DNA of 64,000 nt from CAWJFP01 sp963842155. GTDB taxonomy: Bacteria > Pseudomonadota > Alphaproteobacteria > JACZXZ01. Shown one piece after another: positions 52,554 to 61,430 of this stretch. Location of the stretch: the NCBI GenBank assembly GCA_963842155.1, contig CAWJFP010000012.1, positions 186,001 through 250,000 of the forward strand. The letters run 5' to 3'. Positions within the stretch are counted from its first letter, which is position 1; each line of letters opens with the position of its first letter. The notes beneath the pieces are model-generated. The model saw nothing but the letters and a program-made list of their open reading frames with translations, was not told the DNA's origin and made no database searches. The translations under genes were made by a program, and so were the position numbers.

Positions 52554-52910
52554 TCACTTCATGCATTGCGGCAGATATTTGCCTATGAGCTGGACGCCCT
52601 TCGTCGCCGCGTCGGAGGCGTCGGGCGAGGTCGGCGCCTTGCCGGTCCTCGCCATCTCCGCATTGAGGTCGAAATAGGCCATAAGCGTCTTCTTGTCGCC
52701 CTCGTCGGCGATTTTCGCATCCAGGCAGGGGCAGTCCTTGGCCTCGAACAACCCTCCCGTTCCCGCCGCGCAGGAATCGATGAAGGAGGCAGCCGAGGCG
52801 GCTTGGCCGAGCGCCGCGACGAGGACGAGGAGCGCCAGAGCCGGGAGCGCAAATGCGCGCGCGACGGCGCACGCGCGGGAAATTTCCTCGCTCATGCGAC
52901 CGATGCTCAC
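52554..52910 (-). CDS. Small exported protein with four Cys
   Basis: 118 residues as read from GTG 52910, with a signal peptide (AFALPALALLVLVAALGQAASA) and a mature part of about 75 residues containing Cys in FIDSCAAG, AKDCPCLD and LPQCMK, so two disulfides or a metal/heme site are possible. KKTLMAYFDLNAEMARTGKA is helical. The start lies 11 bases after the thiolase stop, suggesting it is the last gene of the SDR–HMGS-like–thiolase operon. No family is recognised. Confidence 0.65.
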   Translation of the reverse strand: MSIGRMSEEISRACAVARAFALPALALLVLVAALGQAASAASFIDSCAAGTGGLFEAKDCPCLDAKIADEGDKKTLMAYFDLNAEMARTGKAPTSPDASDAATKGVQLIGKYLPQCMK

Positions 52911-52921
52911 GCCCGCGATGC

Positions 52922-54127
52922 TTACGCGCCGTGCCGGCCGACGATGGCGACCGAGCAGACGTTCTGGTGCGGGAAGCCGCCGAGATTGTGCGTGAGGCCG
53001 AGGCGCGGCTCATCCTGGCGCTGGCGCTCGCCCGCGCGGCCCTGGAACTGGAGATAGAGCTCGTAGAGCATGCGCAGGCCCGAGGCGCCGATGGGGTGCC
53101 CGAAGCATTTGAGCCCGCCGTCGATCTGGCAGGGGATCGGGCCGTCGGCGTCGTAGAAGCCGTCGAGCACGTCCTTCACCGCGCCGCCCTCGGGCGAGAC
53201 ATGGAGGTCTTCCATGGTGACGAGCTCGGTGATCGAGAAGCAGTCATGCACCTCGATGAGGCTGAGCTCCGCGCGCGGGTCATCGATCCCCGCCTCGGCA
53301 TAGGCGCGCTTCGACGCGATGCGCGTGGTGGCGAAATAGCTGCCGTCCCAGGAATTATGCTGCGCCTCGGTGCCGTTGGAGACGGCGAGCTGGAGCGCCT
53401 TGACCGTGACGAGGTCGCGCTTGCCGAGGCTCCTCGCGATCTCGGGCGTGGTGACGATGGCGCAGGCCGAGCCGTCGCTCACGCCGCAGCAGTCATAGAG
53501 GCCGAGCGGCTCCGCCACCATCGGCGCCTTGAGCACGGTCTCCAGCGTCACCTTGTTGCGCAGATGCGCCTTGGGGTTCTTGGCGCCGTTGTCGTGGCTC
53601 TTGACCGAGACATGGCCGATCGCCTCCTTGAGCGTCTCCGGCGCGCAGCCATGCTTGGCGCGGTAGGCCGAGGCGAGCTGGGCGAAGCTGCCGGGGGCGG
53701 AGAGGTTGGCCCAATACATCGAGTTGAGCACGCCGCGGCTCCGTTGTGGTAGCCCGCCATAGCCCGTGTCCTTGAGCTTCTCGACGCCGAGGGCGAGTGC
53801 GATGTCGCAGGCGCCGGAGGCGACGGCGTAGACCGCGCCGCGGAAGGCCTCGGAGCCGCTCGCGCAATAATTCTCGACGCGCGTCACCGGGATATAGGGC
53901 AGGCGCAGCGCCATGGCGAGCGGCACGCCCGACTTGCCGACATGCACCTCCTCGATCGCGGTGGCGAGCCAAGCGGCCTCGATCTGGTTCTTCTCGATGC
54001 CGGCGTCGGCGATGGCCTCCTGAAAGGCCTCCAGCATGAGGTCGTCGGCCTCGGCGTTCCAGCGCTCGCCGAACTTCGAGCAGCCCATGCCGATGATCGC
54101 CACCTTGTCCTTGATGCCCGTCGCCAT
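52922..54127 (-). CDS. Thiolase-like protein, SCP-x/lipid-transfer subgroup
   Basis: 401-residue thiolase-fold protein. The acyl-accepting Cys88 is in RVENYCASGSEAFRGAVYAV. The C-terminal half has IEVHDCFSITE and GGLKCFGHPIGASGLRM, which holds the catalytic His. At the place of the second thiolase Cys it has LTHNLGGFPHQNVCSVAIVG, as in SCP-x and Ltp-type thiolases, some of which act as aldolases or acyltransferases with a DUF35 partner. It starts 3 bases after the HMGS-like/DUF35 gene, so a complex is plausible. Likely role: chain-shortening of branched acyl-CoA. Confidence 0.88.
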   Translation of the reverse strand: MATGIKDKVAIIGMGCSKFGERWNAEADDLMLEAFQEAIADAGIEKNQIEAAWLATAIEEVHVGKSGVPLAMALRLPYIPVTRVENYCASGSEAFRGAVYAVASGACDIALALGVEKLKDTGYGGLPQRSRGVLNSMYWANLSAPGSFAQLASAYRAKHGCAPETLKEAIGHVSVKSHDNGAKNPKAHLRNKVTLETVLKAPMVAEPLGLYDCCGVSDGSACAIVTTPEIARSLGKRDLVTVKALQLAVSNGTEAQHNSWDGSYFATTRIASKRAYAEAGIDDPRAELSLIEVHDCFSITELVTMEDLHVSPEGGAVKDVLDGFYDADGPIPCQIDGGLKCFGHPIGASGLRMLYELYLQFQGRAGERQRQDEPRLGLTHNLGGFPHQNVCSVAIVGRHGA

Positions 54128-54130
54128 GGT

Positions 54131-55597
54131 CTACGCCTCCTTGGCGGCGCCGTCGGCCGGCGTCGCCTTCCAGAAATAGCGCGTGAAGCCGCGCGCCGGA
54201 TCCCGCTCCTTGACCCTGAACACCATCCGCATGGGCGCGCCCACGGCGAGGCGCGCAGGGTCGACGTCCGTGAAGTCCACCATCATACGCCCGCCCTCGT
54301 CGAACTGCACCATGCCGTAATAGGCAGGCGGGTCGGGCGTGTAGGTGAGCTGGTCGGCGGTATAGGACATCACGCGGCCCGGGAGATCGGCGAAGGGCTG
54401 ATCCACCTGCGAGCCGATCTCGTTGCAGTTCGGGTTCACGCACATGTTGGATTTGGGGAACTGGACCGTGCCGCATTTCGCGCAACGCCCGCCGATGAGG
54501 CCGAGCAGCATGCCGCGCTTGCGATAGAGCGCGCTGAGCGCGGTCCATTTGTCGACCTCGGCGCGCAAGCCCCGCTCGACCGGCAGCAGCTCGTTGAAGG
54601 AGAGATAGCGGTTGTAGTTGAGCTCCTCGCGGCGGCGGGCGAGGGAGCCGCCCACGCCGCGGCGCGGGGGCAACGATTTGAGCGCCGCCGTCGCCTCGAA
54701 GAGAAGCGCGTCGCAGCCCTGGCCGAAGCTCGTCGCCAAAATGAGCTCGCCCGGCTTGGCCTGCTCGAGCGCATGGATCAGCATCAGAAGCGGATGCGCC
54801 ACGCCCGTCTCGCCGCAGACGGCCTGGAGATTGTCGCGCAAGGCACCCTCTTGCAGGCCGGCCATCTTGGCGACGGCCTGCCCGACGCGCGGCATCGCCG
54901 TCGGCAGGCAGAAATGCGCGATGCGGCCGGGCTCGACGCCGGTCTTGCGGAAAAGCGCCTCGAGCGCGCGGGGCAGGATCTTGAGATAGCCCTCGTCGCG
55001 TATCCAGCGCTCTTCCCAGCCATAATCGAATTCCTGGCCATGGCCGCGATAATGATCGACGAAATCGACGGTCTCGGAATGGGCGCCGAGAAAGCGCGCG
55101 ACGGGCTCGCCCTCGCCGATCAGAAGCGCCGCGGCGCCGTCGCCATAGGTGAGCTCGGGCCCGCTCGCCGCCTTGGTGCGGCGCTTGTCGGAGGCGAGCA
55201 GCAGGATCGGACCGCCGCCGCCCGCCGCCGCCTGCAGCGCCGCGATGAGGCCCGAGGTCCCGGCGCGCTGCGACGCCGCCACGTCGAGCACGGCGATGTC
55301 GCCCGCCAGCCCCAGGGCCTCGGCGACGATGCCGCCGTTCTGCCGGTCGTCGAAGGGGTAGCTGGTCGAGGCCATGTAGAGGCCCTTGAGCTTCTCGTGC
55401 GCGCCTTCGCCGAGGCAGTCGCGCGCCGCCTCGACCGCCATGGTGAGGCTGTCCTCGTCCCAGTTGCAGATCGCGCGCTCGCCTTTGGCCAGCGCCTTGA
55501 GCGAGGGGTTGAACCAGCCATTGGCCTCGACCACGACGCGGCGGGCGAGGCGAAGGCGGGGGATATAGGCGCCGAAGGCGGCGATGCCGATGGTCAT
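54131..55597 (-). CDS. HMG-CoA-synthase-like protein fused to a DUF35 zinc-ribbon/OB domain
   Basis: 488 residues. Residues 1–350 have the ketosynthase-III/HMG-CoA-synthase fold (MTIGIAAFGAYIPRLRLARR, LYMASTSYPFDDRQNGGIVA, GDGAAALLIGEGEPVARFLG). Residues 372–391 form a zinc ribbon (CAKCGTVQFPKSNMCVNPNC, ligands Cys372, 375, 386, 391), followed by an OB-fold (VMSYTADQLTYTPDPPAYYG). The catalytic Cys expected in an ACxxGT-type motif is replaced: the text reads VAASQRAGTSGLIAAL, with Gln110 there. It lies 10 bases after the SDR gene and 3 before the thiolase. It recalls the archaeal thiolase–HMG-CoA synthase–DUF35 assembly with two parts fused. Confidence 0.88.
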   Translation of the reverse strand: MTIGIAAFGAYIPRLRLARRVVVEANGWFNPSLKALAKGERAICNWDEDSLTMAVEAARDCLGEGAHEKLKGLYMASTSYPFDDRQNGGIVAEALGLAGDIAVLDVAASQRAGTSGLIAALQAAAGGGGPILLLASDKRRTKAASGPELTYGDGAAALLIGEGEPVARFLGAHSETVDFVDHYRGHGQEFDYGWEERWIRDEGYLKILPRALEALFRKTGVEPGRIAHFCLPTAMPRVGQAVAKMAGLQEGALRDNLQAVCGETGVAHPLLMLIHALEQAKPGELILATSFGQGCDALLFEATAALKSLPPRRGVGGSLARRREELNYNRYLSFNELLPVERGLRAEVDKWTALSALYRKRGMLLGLIGGRCAKCGTVQFPKSNMCVNPNCNEIGSQVDQPFADLPGRVMSYTADQLTYTPDPPAYYGMVQFDEGGRMMVDFTDVDPARLAVGAPMRMVFRVKERDPARGFTRYFWKATPADGAAKEA

Positions 55598-55607
55598 GGC
55601 CGCCCCC

Positions 55608-56528
55608 TCAGATCGCGTCCCAGGAGAAGACGTCGGCCGAGACGTCGAGGGGATAGAAGGACGGCTTGAAGGCCGGCAGCATCTGCTCGGCCACGGTCGC
55701 GGGCGTCCAGCCTCCGTCGCGGTGGATCGAGCGGATGGGGCGCGGCTGGCTCATCAGGAAGATCTCGTTCTTGCGCACGGCGAAGATCTGGCCGGTCACG
55801 TCCTTGGCGAGATCGCTCAAGAGGAAGACCGCGAGCGGCGCGATCTTCTCCGGCCCCATCTCCTTGATCTTGGCGATGCGCGCCGCCTGCTCGGGCGAAT
55901 CCGCCGGAATGGTGCCGATGAGCCGGCTCCAGGCGAAGGGCGAGATGCAGTTCGAGCGCACGTTGAAGACGGCCATGTCGATGGCGATCGATTTGGAGAG
56001 CCCGACGATGCCCATCTTGGCGGCGGCGTAGTTGGCCTGGCCGCGATTGCCGATCAGCCCCGAGGTCGAGGTGAAATGGACGAAGCTGCCGCTTTGCTGC
56101 TGGCGGAAGATCAGCGCCGCGGCCTTGGAGACGTTGTAGCTGCCCATGAGATGGACCTTGATCACCGCCTCCCAATCGACGGCGCTCATCTTGTGGAAGA
56201 TGCGGTCGCGCAGGATGCCGGCATTGTTCACCACTCCGTCGAGCCGGCCGAAGCTGTCGATCGCCGCCTTGACGATGTTCTCGGCGCCGCGCGGCTCGGC
56301 CACGCTGTCGCCGTTGGCGACGGCCTTGCCGCCTTTCGCCTTGATCTCGTTCACGACCTCCTGGGCCGGCCCCGCGTCGGCGCCCTCGCCCTCGGCGCTG
56401 CCGCCCAGATCGTTGACCACCACCTGCCCGCCTTCGGCCGCGGCCAGCAGCGCGATCTCGCGCCCGATGCCGCGTCCGGCGCCGGTGACGATCACGACCT
56501 TGCCGGCGAGGCATTTCCCTTGGCTCAT
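55608..56528 (-). CDS. Short-chain dehydrogenase, MFE-2-like (3R)-hydroxyacyl-CoA type
   Basis: 306-residue SDR. The NAD-binding motif is KVVIVTGAGRGIGREIALLA. VVVNDLGGSAEGEG is typical of the dehydrogenase part of peroxisomal multifunctional enzyme 2. VNNAGILRDRIFHKMS, catalytic Ser in FTSTSGLIGNRG and Tyr/Lys in ANYAAAKMGIVG complete the set. ATG 56528 follows GGGAGAGAGCGC. It is the first gene of the operon with the HMGS-like and thiolase genes and divergent from the acyl-CoA dehydrogenase across 126 bases. Confidence 0.92.
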   Translation of the reverse strand: MSQGKCLAGKVVIVTGAGRGIGREIALLAAAEGGQVVVNDLGGSAEGEGADAGPAQEVVNEIKAKGGKAVANGDSVAEPRGAENIVKAAIDSFGRLDGVVNNAGILRDRIFHKMSAVDWEAVIKVHLMGSYNVSKAAALIFRQQQSGSFVHFTSTSGLIGNRGQANYAAAKMGIVGLSKSIAIDMAVFNVRSNCISPFAWSRLIGTIPADSPEQAARIAKIKEMGPEKIAPLAVFLLSDLAKDVTGQIFAVRKNEIFLMSQPRPIRSIHRDGGWTPATVAEQMLPAFKPSFYPLDVSADVFSWDAI

Positions 56529-56654
56529 GCGCTCTCTCCCGTGTTTTGCTCCGCAGCATGCCTCAATCGCGCGGACCCGCCAAGGGGCGAGCAGTCCTGG
56601 CTCGCCGGCCGCTGCAAGTGTACTCTGCCGGTCGCCACAAGCGGGGAGGGCAAG

Positions 56655-57801
56655 ATGCCCGACAGCATCCGTCAAGGGCTCTACAAAGAGGAGCACGCGA
56701 TCTTTCGCGAGGCCGTGCGCGGCTTCATCGCGCGCGAAGTGGCGCCCTATCACGCCGCAGTGGGAGAAGGCCGGCCAGGTGAGCCGCGAGGTATGGCGGA
56801 AGGCGGGCGCCGCGGGCTTCCTCTGCACCGCCATGCCGCCCGACTATGGCGGCGCGGGCGCCGATTTCCTCTATAGCGCCATCTTCATCGAGGAGATGGC
56901 GCGCGGGGTCTATAGCGGGCCGGGCTTCCGCCTCCATTCCGACATCGTGGCGCCTTACATCCTGCATTACGGCGACGAGGCCACCAAGCGGCGCTGGCTG
57001 CCCAAGATGGCGACGGGCGAGGCGATCGGCGCCATCGCCATGACCGAGCCCGGCACGGGCAGCGACCTCCAAGCGATCCGCACCACGGCGCTGCGCGACG
57101 GCGAGGATTACGTCGTCAACGGCCAGAAGACCTTCATCACCAACGGGCAGCTCGCCGATATCGTCATCGTCGCGGCCAAGACCGACCCGCGCGAGGGGGC
57201 CAAGGGGGTGAGCCTGATTCTGGTCGAGGCCGAGAGGCCCGGCTTCAAGCGCGGGCGCAATCTCGAGAAGATCGGGCTCAAGGCGCAGGACACCTCCGAG
57301 CTCTTCTTCGACGATGTCCGCGTGCCGCGCGGCAACCTGCTCGGCGCGGAAGGCAACGGCTTCGCCTATCTCATGCAGGAGCTGCCGCAGGAGCGGCTTC
57401 TCGTCGGCATCGGCTCGGTCGCCGTCGCCGAGGCGGCACTCGACTGGACGCTCGCCTATACGCGCGAGCGCAAGGTCTTCGGCCGCGCCGTCGCCGATTA
57501 TCAGAACAGCCGCTTCAGGCTCGCCGAGGTGAAGACCGAGCTCACGGTCGGCCGCGTCTTCCTCGATCACTGCCTCGCCCTCCATCTCGAGGGCAAGCTC
57601 GACGTGACCACCGCCGCCATGTGCAAATGGTGGCTCTCCGAGCTGGCCGGCCGCGCGATCGACGCCTGTCTCCAGCTCCATGGCGGCTATGGCTATATGT
57701 GGGAGTTCCCGATCGCGCGCGCCTATGCGGACGCGCGGGTGAGCCGCATCTTCGCTGGCACCAACGAGATCATGAAGGAGCTGATCGCCCGCGCGCTCTG
57801 A
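56655..57801 (+). CDS. Acyl-CoA dehydrogenase (one frame break)
   Basis: About 381-residue FAD flavoprotein introducing the first double bond in acyl-CoA oxidation. Motifs are AIAMTEPGTGSDLQAIRTTA, VNGQKTFITNGQLADIVIVA and the C-terminal LQLHGGYGYMWEFPIARAYA; the catalytic base Glu is probably in IFAGTNEIMKELIARAL. The start MPDSIRQGLYKEEHAIFREA lies in another frame. One extra base near 56754–56759 breaks EVAPYHAQWEKAGQVSREVW. ATG 56655 follows GGGGAGGG. It is followed by the hydratase gene 33 bases later. Confidence 0.92.
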
Positions 57802-57834
57802 GCGGCGCAAAGCAGGGCAGGAGAGGAGGGCGAT

Positions 57835-58695
57835 TTGGGCATCGATTACGACAAGCTCAGGAACTGGCGCTTCGCGGACATCCCGCAGACCTACACCCAT
57901 CGCGATACCATCCTCTATGCGCTCGGCTTGGGGCTCGGCTCGGCGCCGACCGATCCCGATCAGCTCCGCTTCGTCTATGAGCGCAACCTCGCGGCCCTGC
58001 CGACCATGGCGGTCGTGCTCGGCTATCCCGGCTTCTGGCTCAAGGATGCGGGCACCGGCGTCGATTGGCGGCGCGTGCTGCATGGCGAGCAGGGGGTCAG
58101 GCTCTTCAAGCCCATCCCGCCCGCGGGCAAGGTGATCGGCCGCGCGCGCGTTACCAACCTCGTCGACAAGGGCCGCGAGAAGGGCGCCTACATGTTCTTC
58201 GAGCGCGACGTGATCGACGCGGCGAGCGGCGAGACCCTCGCCACCTTGACCCAGACGGCCGTGCTGCGCGGCGACGGCGGCTTCGGCGGGCCCAACGGCC
58301 CGACGCCCGAGCCCCACCCCATTCCCCATAGCGCGCCCGAGGCGAGCTGCGACTTGCCCACCTTGCCGCAGGCGGCGCTTATCTACCGCCTCTCGGGCGA
58401 CGACAATCCGCTCCACGCCGATCCGGAGGTGGCCAAGGCCGCGGGCTTCCCGCGGCCGATCCTCCACGGGCTTTGCACCTTCGGCGTGGTCGGCCACGCC
58501 TTGCTCAAGAGCTGCTGCGGCTACGATCCCGCGCGGCTCAGCGCTATGCAGGCGCGCTTCTCGGCGCCCGTCTTCCCCGGCGAGACCATCCGCACCGAGA
58601 TCTGGCGCGAGGGCGATATCGTCTCCTTCCGCGCCCGCGTCGTCGAGCGCGACCTAGTGGTGCTCAATAACGGGAGAGCGGAGATCGCGGGGTAG
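57835..58695 (+). CDS. MaoC-type (R)-specific enoyl-CoA hydratase 2
   Basis: 286-residue double-hotdog protein like the hydratase-2 part of peroxisomal MFE-2. The active-site motif is SGDDNPLHADPEVAKAAGF followed by PRPILHGLCTFGVVG, containing the Asp/His dyad. The N-terminal hotdog has IDYDKLRNWRFADIPQTYTH and YALGLGLGSAPTDPDQLRF. The start is TTG 57835, close behind a GGAGGG. It is cotranscribed with the acyl-CoA dehydrogenase and supplies the (3R)-hydroxyacyl-CoA for the MFE-2-like SDR. Confidence 0.92.
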   Translation: MGIDYDKLRNWRFADIPQTYTHRDTILYALGLGLGSAPTDPDQLRFVYERNLAALPTMAVVLGYPGFWLKDAGTGVDWRRVLHGEQGVRLFKPIPPAGKVIGRARVTNLVDKGREKGAYMFFERDVIDAASGETLATLTQTAVLRGDGGFGGPNGPTPEPHPIPHSAPEASCDLPTLPQAALIYRLSGDDNPLHADPEVAKAAGFPRPILHGLCTFGVVGHALLKSCCGYDPARLSAMQARFSAPVFPGETIRTEIWREGDIVSFRARVVERDLVVLNNGRAEIAG

Positions 58696-58828
58696 CGGGC
58701 CGCGTGGGCAGGGGCGCTAACGCGGATCGCGCCGCGACCCTATACGCCCGCGTCGCGCGAGGTTATGCTGCCCTCGGCAATCGCCGCACAATGATGCAAA
58801 GGGCTTAGATCGTCCAGGGGGAGGCAGC

Positions 58829-59899
58829 ATGTCGACGACCTACCGCTACGCGCTTCCGGTCGAGCAGACCGAATGGAAGTTCGAAGGCAATGCGGAATGC
58901 CATTTCACCTGGCAATATGACGAGCGCCGCGAGAGCCTGCTCGCCCTCTACGACAAGGGCAAGAAGCAGCAATGGGACGCCAACACGCGCATCGACTGGT
59001 CGCTCGACCTCGATCCCGAGAATCCCATGCTGCTCGACGACCGCACGCTGGTGCTCTACGGCACCGACATCTGGAAACGGATGACCGAGAAGGAGAAGGC
59101 GCAGCTCCGTCACCATATTCAGGCCTCGTCGATTTCGCAGTTCATGCATGGCGAGCAGGGTGCCCTCATAGCAACCGCCAAGATCGTGCAGTCGGTGCCG
59201 GACCTCGATTCGAAATTCTACGCCGCCACGCAGGTTATCGACGAGGCGCGCCATGTCGAGACCTACTCGCGACTGCTGCACGACAAGTTCGAGCTTTCCT
59301 ATCCCATCTCGGCGGGGTTGCGCTCCCTCCTCGAATCGGGGCTCAGCGATTCGCGCTGGGACATGACCTATCTCACCATGCAGGTGCTGATCGAGGGCCT
59401 GGCGCTCGCCGCCTTCCAGCGCATCCGCGACCAGTCGCGCAGCCCGCTCGCCCAGGCCGTCCATGCCTATGTCATGCAGGACGAGGCGCGGCACGTCGCC
59501 TTCGGCCGGCTTGCGTTGCGGGATTATTATCCGCAGCTCACGCAAGCCGAGCGCGACGAGCGCGAGGAGTTTGCCGTCGAGGCCTGCTACCATATGCGCG
59601 ACCGCTTCGATTCGCGCGAGGTGTGGGAGCGGCTTGGCCTGCCGGTCGACGAATGCGTCCAAGTCACGATGGCGTCGGACACGATGCGGCAGTTCCGCAC
59701 GCGCCTCTTCACGCGCATCGTCCCCGTGATCAAGGATATCGGCCTCTGGGGGCCGCGTATCCGCGCCGCTTACGCCGACATGGGCGTGCTCGAGATGGCC
59801 GACGTCGATACCGAGGCGCTCATCGCCGCCGACCAGCGGGTGGCCGACGAGTTCGACGCCGAGCGCAAGGCCCGACGCTCAGGCGCCGCCGCGGAGTAG
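58829..59899 (+). CDS. Ferritin-like diiron protein, putative oxygenase
   Basis: 356 residues with a complete diiron ligand set in a four-helix arrangement: Glu109 (FMHGEQGALIATAK), Glu139 and His142 (VIDEARHVETYSRL), Glu189 (VLIEGLALAAFQRI), Glu219 and His222 (MQDEARHVAFGRLA). That E, ExxH, E, ExxH pattern fits R2-like or AurF-like oxidases. A GGGGGAGG ribosome binding site precedes ATG 58829. The reaction is unknown; beside an aldehyde dehydrogenase and acyl-CoA catabolism genes, a hydroxylation or oxidation step is an inference. It is convergent with the aldehyde dehydrogenase. Confidence 0.85.
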   Translation: MSTTYRYALPVEQTEWKFEGNAECHFTWQYDERRESLLALYDKGKKQQWDANTRIDWSLDLDPENPMLLDDRTLVLYGTDIWKRMTEKEKAQLRHHIQASSISQFMHGEQGALIATAKIVQSVPDLDSKFYAATQVIDEARHVETYSRLLHDKFELSYPISAGLRSLLESGLSDSRWDMTYLTMQVLIEGLALAAFQRIRDQSRSPLAQAVHAYVMQDEARHVAFGRLALRDYYPQLTQAERDEREEFAVEACYHMRDRFDSREVWERLGLPVDECVQVTMASDTMRQFRTRLFTRIVPVIKDIGLWGPRIRAAYADMGVLEMADVDTEALIAADQRVADEFDAERKARRSGAAAE

Positions 59900-59909
59900 G
59901 TCGGGTTTC

Positions 59910-61384
59910 CTACGCCGGCAGTTCGAAGCGGATGCCCTGGGCGAGCGGCAGCTCGCGCGAATAGTTGATGGTGTTGGTCGCCCGCCGCATATAGGCCTTC
60001 CAGGAATCGCTGCCCGCCTCGCGCCCGCCGCCCGTCTCCTTCTCGCCGCCGAAGGCGCCGCCGATCTCGGCGCCCGAGGGCCCGATATTGACGTTGACGA
60101 TGCCGCAATCGCTGCCGGCCGCCGAGGTGAAGAGCTCCGCCTCGCGCAGGTCGGTGGTGAAGATGGCGGAGGCCAGGCCCTGCGGCACCGCGTTATGCTG
60201 CCGGATGGCGTCGTCGATCTCGCGATAGCGCATCACGTAGAGGATCGGGGCGAAGGTCTCGCGCCGCACCAGCTCGGTCTGGCGCGGCATCTCGACCAGC
60301 GCCGGACGCACATAGAAGGCGTCGGGCCAGCGATTGGCGAACAGCCGCTCGCCGCCCGTGACGATGCCGCCGTCCTTGCGCGCCTCCTCGAGGCTCGCCT
60401 CCATCGCCGCGAAGGCGCGGCCGTCGATGAGCGGGCCGACGAGCGTGCCTTCCTCGAGCGGGTTGCCGATGGGGATATGGCCATAAGCATGCGCGAGGCG
60501 CGGCACCAGCCGGTCGTAGATGGTCTCATGGACGAAGAGGCGGCGCAGCGAGGTGCAGCGCTGCCCGGCCGTGCCGACGGCGGCGAAGAGGATCGCCCGC
60601 GTGGCGAGCTCGAGATCGGCGGACGGCGCGACGATCATGCCGTTATTGCCGCCGAGCTCGAGCACGGCGCGGCCGAAGCGCTGGGCGATGCGCGGCGCCA
60701 CGGCGCGTCCCATGCGGGTCGAGCCGGTGGCGCTGACGAGGGCCACGCGCGGGTCGTCGACGAGCATCTCGCCGAGCTCGCGCGCCGCCGATCGCGACCC
60801 GCGAGATGCCCTTGGGAACGCCCTCCATGCCGCCGCGCGGCGCGCTCGAACAGCGCTTGGCAGGCCAGCGCCGTGAGCGGCGTCTTCTCCGAGGGCTTCC
60901 AGACCAGCGTGTCGCCGCAGACGAGCGCGATCGCGGCGTTCCAGGACCAGACGGCGACCGGGAAATTGAAGGCGCTGATGATGCCGACCACGCCCAGCGG
61001 ATGCCAGGTCTCCATCATGTTGTGGCCCGGCCGCTCGGTCGCGATGGTGAGGCCGTAAAGCTGACGCGAAAGGCCGACGGCGAAGTCGCAGATGTCGATC
61101 ATCTCCTGCACCTCGCCGAGGCCTTCCTGGACGATCTTGCCGGCCTCGATCGAGACCAGGCGGCCGAGCGCGGCCTTATGGGCGCGCAGCTCCTCGCCGA
61201 AGAGCCGCACCAGCTCGCCGCGCCGGGGCGCCGGCACCGAGCGCCAGACGAGGAACGCCTCCTGCGCCTGGCCGATCGCGGCCTCGAGCTCGGCCGCCGA
61301 CATTGCGGGCACGCGCGCGATCTCGGCGCCGTCGATGGGGCAGCGCGCGGCGACGCTGCCGTTGGTGAAAGCGGGCTCCGGCAC
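59910..61384 (-). CDS. Aldehyde dehydrogenase, ALDH7 (AASADH)-like (two frame breaks)
   Basis: About 490-residue NAD-dependent dehydrogenase. The N-terminal part (TNGSVAARCPIDGAEIARVP, MMETWHPLGVVGIISAFNFP) and C-terminal part (AVLELGGNNGMIVAPSADLE, GTAGQRCTSLRRLFVHETIY with catalytic Glu and Cys) are in different frames. Extra bases at about 60821–60823 and 60779–60786 break HGGVPKGISRVAIGGARELG. ALDH7 members oxidise aminoadipate or related semialdehydes. The first usable start is GTG 61384, but homology (AEIADLLRGLG) continues upstream to the junction with the neuB fragment near 61430, so the native N-terminus may be lost. Confidence 0.88.
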
Positions 61385-61430
61385 GCCGAGGCCGCGCAGG
61401 AGATCGGCGATCTCGGCGCCGCTCGAGCAT

